DNA from: Alphaproteobacteria bacterium
Lineage (GTDB): Bacteria; Pseudomonadota; Alphaproteobacteria; Caulobacterales; Caulobacteraceae
Assembly: GCA_018895795.1 (NCBI GenBank)
Contig: JAHINZ010000016.1
Coordinates: 1 to 11,172 of the forward strand
Length of the DNA: 11,172 bases
Direction of reading: 5' to 3'
Shown here: positions 6,753 to 11,172 of the stretch, piece after piece
How positions within the stretch are numbered: the first letter of the stretch is position 1
How the letters are laid out: every line of letters starts with the position of its first letter
The notes under the pieces: generated by a model
What the model saw: the letters and a program-made list of their open reading frames with translations, nothing else
What the model was told of the DNA's origin: nothing
Databases searched by the model: none
Translations under genes and position numbers: made by a program

Positions 6753-8450
6753 TTGACCAAGTTCTGGGACAGCTTGGCCGTTGCGTATCGCCCCGCGGCG
6801 GTGTCCCGGCGCAGTCAGGTGCCTTTGCGGCTTTTCGTGATCCTGGTCCTGTGCGTGACCATGGCCTGGCGTCAGAGCTTCGGGTTTCTGTTGGGCTGGA
6901 CAGTCGCCTACCTGCTGGCCCAGGTGGCCGAAATGTTGGCCTTGAGGCGCTTCCTGGCCCATCCCCGCCCCGCGGCGACCGTCGGTCTGAACCTCGTGAC
7001 CGATCTGCTGATGGCGACCGTCTTCGGGTGGATGGCGATCCCGCTGTGGACCCTCGGGACGCCCGTGGCGGCGGCCTCGGCGACGCTGTTGATCTCGGGA
7101 TCGATCCTGACGGCGTTGATGGGCGCCGAGGGCTGCTTCATCGCCTTCCTGTCCGCCGTGACGCCGCATGTGATCTATCTGTTCGCCCTGCCGCTGGTCG
7201 GCGGGTCGATCGGCGATTCCGTGACGCCCTATTTCCTGATCGGCGCCGGCCTGTTCGCCCTGGTCCTGGCCCTGGTCTTCAGCTGGTCGAAACGGGCGAT
7301 GCTGGCGGAACGGTCCGCCCGCCTGACCGCCGAGGCCCAGACGGCGGCCAAGTCGGCCTTTGTCGCGATGATCAGCCACGAATTGCGCACGCCGATGAAC
7401 GCCTTGCTGAACGGCGCCAGCACGCTGGAGCGTCAGGCGGGCGCCGATCGGGGGGCGGCGACCCTGATCGCCGATGCGGGGGCGATGATGAAGACCCTAC
7501 TCAACGACCTGCTCGACTATTCAAAGATCGAAGCCGGCCGCATGGGCGTCGAGGTCGTGGACTATGACCTGCCGCGTCTTTTGCGCGACAGCGTGCTGCT
7601 GTGGCGGGGCGTGGCGCGGTCGAAGGACATCAAGCTGGAACTGAAGGGCGTCAAGACGCTCCCGTCCTGGGTGCGGGGCGATCCCATGCGTTTGCGGCAG
7701 ATCCTCAACAACCTGCTGTCGAACGCCATCAAGTTCACCGCCGAGGGCGGGGTCGTCCTGTCGGTGGCGATGCGGGACGGGCCGGTCGGCGGCGAGGTCG
7801 TGATCGACGTCGTCGACACCGGTCCTGGCCTGACCGAGGACCAGATCGACCGCTTGTTCGTCGCCTATGACCAGCTTGGCGTGGGCACGGCGCGCAGCTT
7901 CGGCGGGACGGGTCTGGGCCTGGCGATCAGTCATGATCTGGCCCGGTTGATGGGGGGAAACCTGGTCGCCGCCAGTGATGTGGGCGGTGGGGCGCGGTTC
8001 ACCCTGACCCTGCCGGCGCCCGAGGGCGCGCCGCCGCCAACCATCGATCTGGCCAACGTGCCCGGTCTGGAGGCCGTGGCCGACGCGCCGTTGATCCTGG
8101 TGGTCGATGACCATGAGATCAATCGCCGCACGCTGCGCGGCATGCTGGAGGCCTTCGGCGCGCGGGTCGAAGACGCCGAGGACGCCGAGGCGGCGCTGAA
8201 AGCCGCTAATCACAAGGTGTTCGACGCGATCTTGATGGATGTGCGCATGCCGGGCATGGACGGCGTCGAGGCGACGCGTCGCCTGCGCGCCGCCGGCCTG
8301 AACCGGACGACGCCGGTGATCGCGGTGACGGGCGCCGTTTCGCCCGCGGATCTCGCGGCCTGCCGCGAGGCCGGCATGACCGGCTGGGTGGAAAAGCCCG
8401 TCGGCGCGGCTCAGCTCTATGCGGCCTGTTTCGGGTCTGTCGAGGACTGA
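6753..8450 (+). CDS. membrane-bound hybrid histidine kinase with C-terminal receiver
   Basis: A 565-aa inner-membrane signalling protein. Five to six hydrophobic segments form the input region (near 26-40, 43-63, 77-97, 104-123, 128-149, 158-178) with almost no periplasmic loop, so it probably senses within or near the membrane. The kinase core has the H-box SHELRTPMNALL with H209, N-box NNLLSNAIKF (319-328), G1 DTGPG (355-359) and G2 GGTGLGL (384-390). The receiver has acidic pair DD 452-453, phosphoacceptor D496 in LMDVRMPGMDG, T526 and K548. No HPt domain is present, so phosphate presumably goes to a separate phosphotransferase. The frame opens at ATG 6726, but GGAGG at 6742-6746 stands six bases before an in-frame TTG at 6753, which I take as the start. 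The gene lies between rnd and the genes convergent on it, and ends 16 bp before the stop of the 60-aa gene. Confidence 0.93.
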   Translation: MTKFWDSLAVAYRPAAVSRRSQVPLRLFVILVLCVTMAWRQSFGFLLGWTVAYLLAQVAEMLALRRFLAHPRPAATVGLNLVTDLLMATVFGWMAIPLWTLGTPVAAASATLLISGSILTALMGAEGCFIAFLSAVTPHVIYLFALPLVGGSIGDSVTPYFLIGAGLFALVLALVFSWSKRAMLAERSARLTAEAQTAAKSAFVAMISHELRTPMNALLNGASTLERQAGADRGAATLIADAGAMMKTLLNDLLDYSKIEAGRMGVEVVDYDLPRLLRDSVLLWRGVARSKDIKLELKGVKTLPSWVRGDPMRLRQILNNLLSNAIKFTAEGGVVLSVAMRDGPVGGEVVIDVVDTGPGLTEDQIDRLFVAYDQLGVGTARSFGGTGLGLAISHDLARLMGGNLVAASDVGGGARFTLTLPAPEGAPPPTIDLANVPGLEAVADAPLILVVDDHEINRRTLRGMLEAFGARVEDAEDAEAALKAANHKVFDAILMDVRMPGMDGVEATRRLRAAGLNRTTPVIAVTGAVSPADLAACREAGMTGWVEKPVGAAQLYAACFGSVED

Positions 8451-8466
8451 AGGGGCCCGAGGGGCG

Positions 8467-8649
8467 TCAATTCTTTGGACGTCGATCCAAGCTCGCCCAT
8501 TTCAAGCCGAACGCCCGCGCGATGTCCTGTTGCAGCATGCGGGCCGCGCTGCGGGTCGGCGCATCGTCGCCATCGGCGAGGCGAAGCGCCGGGCGCTGGC
8601 GCGGATCAGGCGCGATCGCGTCGAGATAGTGAAACTTACGCTTCGGCAT
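8467..8649 (-). CDS. small basic protein of unknown function (60 aa)
   Basis: I do not recognise this protein. It starts MPKRKFHYLDAIAPDPRQRP and ends LKWASLDRRPKN, is rich in Arg, Lys and Ala, and has no membrane segment or signal peptide. An amphipathic helix is likely at about 36-52 (TRSAARMLQQDIARAFG). The start is convincing: GGGGAG stands seven bases before the ATG ending at 8649. The longer open frame begins with a TTG at 8673, which would make this ribosome site coding. It converges with the hybrid kinase, with 16 bp between stop codons, and has a 155-bp spacer upstream. The strong ribosome site is the main support; a search for homologues in related genomes would decide whether it is real. 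Confidence 0.6.
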   Translation of the reverse strand: MPKRKFHYLDAIAPDPRQRPALRLADGDDAPTRSAARMLQQDIARAFGLKWASLDRRPKN

Positions 8650-8760
8650 GGCGTATCTCCCCAGTCGTTTCAAGGACTGTAAGGCGAGGAGTCTAACAAA
8701 TCATGCTCAAGGCGCGCGCTTGATCAGGCGAGAATGGTATTAGCCCGCAGTCTATTGTAT

Positions 8761-8775
8761 TTTACACTTCGTTAA
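8761..8775. promoter_or_regulatory. CtrA-like half-site pair in an AT-rich spacer
   Basis: TTTA-N7-TTAA (TTTACACTTCGTTAA) differs by one base from the Caulobacter CtrA consensus TTAA-N7-TTAA. It sits in the most AT-rich part of the window (about 8735-8790), between the end of ppx and the start of the 60-aa gene, whose ATG is about 110 bp away. A CcrM site GAGTC is at 8689-8693. A single near-match is weak evidence. Confidence 0.25.
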
Positions 8776-8804
8776 GCGTGTTTTCTAGGGGGCGATCGAT
8801 GTAT

Positions 8805-10292
8805 TCAGATCGGCGCGATCTTGAACTTCAGGCCCAGAAGCTGCGCCGCCACGCCGGCGCGTTTGCTGGTCTGTTCGCCCAGCAGAAGATCGGCATAGCC
8901 GGGCTCGGCGCTGAGCGTCAGGTGGGTCTTGTCCAACGACAGGCGCGACTTGGCCAGTAGCGGCGCGCTGCGGCCCGACAGGTCGCAGCCCAGCCGGATG
9001 GCCGCCCCCAGGGCCCGGGCGCGCTTGAGCCGGGCCGAGCTGAGCAACCGCTCCAGGACGTCCAGTTCGGGCGGGTTGAAGGCCGTGGAATGGCGGGCGT
9101 AGATGGCGGTGGCCAGGAAGGCGCGCTCGGCGTGGGACTGGCCGGCGATCGGGGCGCGCAACACCTGCTCGAACACCAGGTCGGCGCGATGGTCAGGGTG
9201 CAGGCGGGCCCCAAGGTCGGCCAGGCTGCAGGCGGCGGCCAGCAGCACCGGATCTCGCCCCTCGAACTGCGGCGGCAGGGTGGCGAAGGCCGGACCCATC
9301 CAGGCCTGCAGGGCGGGGCCGAGGTCGTCGGTCACGCCCTGGCGGGCGCCCAGCGAGGCGCAGCCTTCGATCAGCGGATCCTGGCCGCGAATGCGCGGCG
9401 CCATGGCTTCGAACAGCAGCCCTTCACGCACGCCGAAGGCCGAGATCTCGATGCGCTTGAGGTCCAGGCTCTCGATCAGGGATTCCAGCACCAGGGCGGC
9501 GTAGGGCAGGGTTTCGGAGCGCTTCTTGCTCATGCCCTCGATGCGTTCCAGCGAGGCCCTCGACTGGTGGGCGACCAGCCGGGCGGCGTCCAGGGCCTCG
9601 CCGGCCGAAATCTCGTACTGGTGCACGACGTGCAGCGGATAGCCGGACAGCCGCATGTGCAGCAGGGCCAGGTTGCGCCAGGCGCCGCCCACGGCATGGA
9701 AGCTGTCGGCCTTGAAGGCGCTGGTCACCGGCCCCAGGCGCTGGGCGCAGAGGCGGCGAACGCGGTCGCCGTCGAAGCCGTCGGACAGGCCCAGGCTGAA
9801 CGGGCCCAGCGGCAGGGTGACGCCCAGGCCGGGGCCGGTGCTTTCTAGCCGGATCAGCTCCAGGCTGGCGCCGCCCAGGTCGCCGACCACCCCGGTGGCC
9901 TGGGGCGCGCCGGCCAGCACGCCCAGGGCGGCGTAGCGGGCCTCTTCCTCGCCCGACAGCACCCGGACCGTCAGGCCGGTCTCGGCCTTGACCCGGGCCA
10001 CGAAGGCCGGGCCGTCAGAGGCGTCGCGGGCGGCGGCGGTGGCGACCACGAAGGTCTCGGCCGGGGCCACGGCCTCGAGCACGGCGCGAAAGCGCTTCAG
10101 CGCCGACAAGGTCTGCAACACGCCGTCGGGCGACAGCTTGCCGTTGTCGCCCAGGTCGCGGCCCAGGCCCGCCAGCACCTTCTCGTTGAACACCGTCCAG
10201 ATGGCGCGGCCTTCCAGCCGGTACACCACGAGGCGCACCGAGTTGGATCCGATATCGATCACGGCCGCGTCGCGCGGCGCTGAAAAATGCAT
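8805..10292 (-). CDS. ppx: exopolyphosphatase, Ppx/GppA family
   Basis: A 495-aa enzyme of the ASKHA fold that releases phosphate from polyphosphate ends; some members also hydrolyse pppGpp. Phosphate loop 1 is AVIDIGSNSVRLVVY (10-24). ATAAARDASDG (84-94), SGEEEARYAALGV with the expected catalytic Glu cluster (113-125) and the second phosphate loop GDLGGASLELI (137-147) follow. The loop has Ala where most relatives have Gly (GGGS). The C-terminal half carries the HD-like helical domain of long Ppx proteins, including LADLGARLHPDHRAD (357-371) and HAERAFLATAIYARHS (387-402). The length is usual for alphaproteobacteria. There is no Shine-Dalgarno before the ATG; a GCTA-type -10 box lies 14 bases upstream. 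ppk is not in the window. Which of polyphosphate or pppGpp is the main substrate cannot be told from sequence. Confidence 0.94.
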   Translation of the reverse strand: MHFSAPRDAAVIDIGSNSVRLVVYRLEGRAIWTVFNEKVLAGLGRDLGDNGKLSPDGVLQTLSALKRFRAVLEAVAPAETFVVATAAARDASDGPAFVARVKAETGLTVRVLSGEEEARYAALGVLAGAPQATGVVGDLGGASLELIRLESTGPGLGVTLPLGPFSLGLSDGFDGDRVRRLCAQRLGPVTSAFKADSFHAVGGAWRNLALLHMRLSGYPLHVVHQYEISAGEALDAARLVAHQSRASLERIEGMSKKRSETLPYAALVLESLIESLDLKRIEISAFGVREGLLFEAMAPRIRGQDPLIEGCASLGARQGVTDDLGPALQAWMGPAFATLPPQFEGRDPVLLAAACSLADLGARLHPDHRADLVFEQVLRAPIAGQSHAERAFLATAIYARHSTAFNPPELDVLERLLSSARLKRARALGAAIRLGCDLSGRSAPLLAKSRLSLDKTHLTLSAEPGYADLLLGEQTSKRAGVAAQLLGLKFKIAPI

Positions 10293-10298
10293 GGGGCT

Positions 10299-10306
10299 GG
10301 TTTAGC
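10299..10306 (-). promoter_or_regulatory. GCTA-type -10 box of ppx, predicted leaderless start
   Basis: The minus strand reads GCTAAACC, a 7-of-8 match to GCTANAWC. Its first base is 14 nt before the ATG, the same distance as the box before rnd. Transcription should begin at about the ATG. No good TTGACGS -35 element is visible; the upstream bases are C-rich. Confidence 0.45.
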
Positions 10307-10340
10307 CTATTGTGACCGGGGGGGAAGCCGGCGTCGGATA

Positions 10341-10375
10341 GAAAATCAGCGCGCCCGCACCGAGAGCGTCGCGCT
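10341..10375 (-). terminator. terminator-like hairpin after the right-edge transcription unit
   Basis: On the minus strand AGCGCG (10370-10375) pairs with CGCGCT (10348-10353), and an inner CGC/GCG pair extends the stem. GATTTTC (10341-10347) follows as a short T tract. It begins one base after the stop of the third-frame segment that ends at 10377, and precedes the ppx promoter. Confidence 0.45.
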
Positions 10376-10376
10376 T

Positions 10377-10689
10377 TCAGGTCGACGCCGATCCGACGGC
10401 CCTGAAGACGTTCCAGCCTTCCTTCGGTTGAAACAGGGAGCCGATGTCGCCGAGGGCGCCGGCGCCGCCCATGCATGCCGGTCCTGAAAGAGACGGTGGT
10501 GGTGCGCCTTGAACCCGGCATAGGTCGGTTCGGAGGCCCGCTTGGGCTTGCCGTCTTCGATCCGTCCATCGGTGAAAAGCCGCGCCGTCGTATCGAGCGA
10601 GGCCGGGGTCTTGCAACCCTTGGAACGCATCAGCGAGCCGCGATGCTCGAAACCTGATCCGACGCGCTCGCCCGACCGAGGTCGCCCAT
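10377..10689 (-). pseudogene. unrecognised small gene spread over three reading frames
   Basis: Three successive minus-strand segments have high third-position GC, each in a different frame. The first starts MGDLGRASASDQ at 10689, overlapping the upstream stop as TGATG, and ends at 10630. The second starts at 10630, again through TGATG, with MRSKGCKTPASLDTTARLF; its coding bias holds to about 10475. The third runs from about 10473 (MGGAGALGDIGSLFQPKEGW) to the stop at 10377, just before a terminator-like hairpin. Joined, they would make about 100 aa. I do not recognise the product. It may be a gene broken by two frameshifts, or a chain of tiny coupled ORFs; sequencing error is also possible. 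If the second frame is read on without a shift it ends at 10346 as a 94-aa ORF. The opposite-strand ORF at 10475-10657 has a weaker coding bias. Confidence 0.4.
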
Positions 10690-11172
10690 CAAACCCGCGC
10701 CATAGACGTCGCCGCGGCGACCATGCTGCGCAACCGTTGCTCAACGTCGGCGATCCGGTAGGGCTTGGCGAAGATATGAGACCCGGCAAGCTCGTCGGGC
10801 AGGATGCTCGCTTCGTCGTAACCGGTGCTGAAGGCGAAAGGGATGCCTCGTCCCTTGAGGATCGTCGCGACGTCCCAGGACATCTCGCCGTCAAGGTTGA
10901 CGTCGAGCAGCGCGGCATCGAACGTCTCCGTGCGAGCGAGCGACAGCGCTTCGGCAAGCCGCGTCGCCGGACCCACAATGGTCCAATCCAGATCCTCGCA
11001 CATCGCTTCCAGGTTCAGGATGACGAGATAGGAATCCTCGACGATCAGAAGCTTCAGCTTTTCAGGGGGCGGAACGGTGGAGATCGCCGTGACCGCGGTG
11101 CGATCGACCCTTTGCGACGCCCCGATGCTGAGCGAGACAATCGAGGTTTGGGGCAGGATGATTTCGCAGATC
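10689..11172 (-). CDS. C-terminal receiver of a larger signalling protein, likely a hybrid HWE-type kinase (partial)
   Basis: The open frame runs to the window edge, giving 160 complete codons. An N-terminal stretch ICEIILPQTS resembles the last strand of a kinase ATPase domain; a poorly conserved linker follows to about residue 36. The receiver covers about 37-152 of the visible part: LKLLIVED (39-46) with the acidic pair E45-D46, phosphoacceptor D90 in ALLDVNLDGE, S115/T116 in FSTGYDE, and K136 in FAKPY. This receiver type (FSTGYD, FAKPY) is common at the C-terminus of HWE/HisKA_2 hybrid kinases in alphaproteobacteria. A Met at 11003 is internal to the receiver, after its first strand and the acidic pair, so it is not the start. 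The kinase identity rests on the family pattern and the short upstream stretch, not on a visible ATPase domain. Confidence 0.82.
   Translation of the reverse strand, partial: ICEIILPQTSIVSLSIGASQRVDRTAVTAISTVPPPEKLKLLIVEDSYLVILNLEAMCEDLDWTIVGPATRLAEALSLARTETFDAALLDVNLDGEMSWDVATILKGRGIPFAFSTGYDEASILPDELAGSHIFAKPYRIADVEQRLRSMVAAATSMARV

Noticed and set aside
6579..7379. 266-aa minus-strand frame
   Set aside because: It is antisense to the hybrid kinase and rich in Gln/Arg/Gly/His, with no recognisable domain.
9090..9848. 252-aa plus-strand frame
   Set aside because: It is antisense to ppx, whose motifs cover the same region in the minus frame.
10475..10657. 60-aa plus-strand ORF
   Set aside because: No ribosome site, lower third-position GC than the opposite strand, and no recognisable motif.

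Overview
The window looks like chromosomal DNA of a Caulobacter-type alphaproteobacterium. The grounds are the high GC content with a strong third-position GC preference, frequent GTG/TTG starts, -10 boxes of the GCTA type known for the Caulobacter housekeeping sigma factor, abundant two-component genes, an HWE/HisKA_2-type kinase, and purM/purN, rnd and ppx lying close together, as is common in this class. The genus is an inference from these features, not from a database search. I see no tRNA, rRNA, CRISPR array, insertion sequence or phage gene.

Layout from left to right: (1) an ABC-F ATPase on the minus strand, cut at its C-terminus by the window edge, divergent from ndk across a 95-bp region whose opposing promoters share a -10 box. 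(2) ndk (+), closed by a textbook intrinsic terminator. (3) A soluble PAS/HisKA_2 sensor kinase (+) and a DUF1275 membrane protein (+), 70 bp apart. (4) A nested inverted repeat between convergent genes, then purM-purN (-), whose two genes are separated by a 140-bp composite palindrome. (5) rnd, RNase D (+), divergent from purM. (6) A membrane hybrid histidine kinase with a C-terminal receiver (+). (7) A 60-aa protein of unknown function (-) and an AT-rich spacer. (8) ppx, exopolyphosphatase/Ppx-GppA (-). (9) A 310-bp stretch (-) that reads as a small gene spread over three frames and closed by a terminator-like hairpin. (10) The C-terminal receiver of another large signalling protein, probably a hybrid kinase, running off the right edge (-).

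The housekeeping genes serve nucleotide and RNA/phosphate metabolism. PurN and PurM carry out two steps of de novo purine synthesis, Ndk balances NTP pools, RNase D trims RNA 3' ends, and Ppx hydrolyses polyphosphate (and possibly pppGpp). Three signalling proteins lie among them, and no free-standing response regulator is visible. Several start codons were moved from the longest open frame because a Shine-Dalgarno sequence fixes a later start (purN, the hybrid kinase, the 60-aa protein, the PAS kinase). No clear new defence, metabolic or mobile system is present. The points most worth a second look are the frame-switching ORF next to the right-edge receiver, the purM-purN palindrome, and the matching GCTA boxes placed exactly 14 nt before the ATG of rnd and ppx, which suggest leaderless mRNAs.
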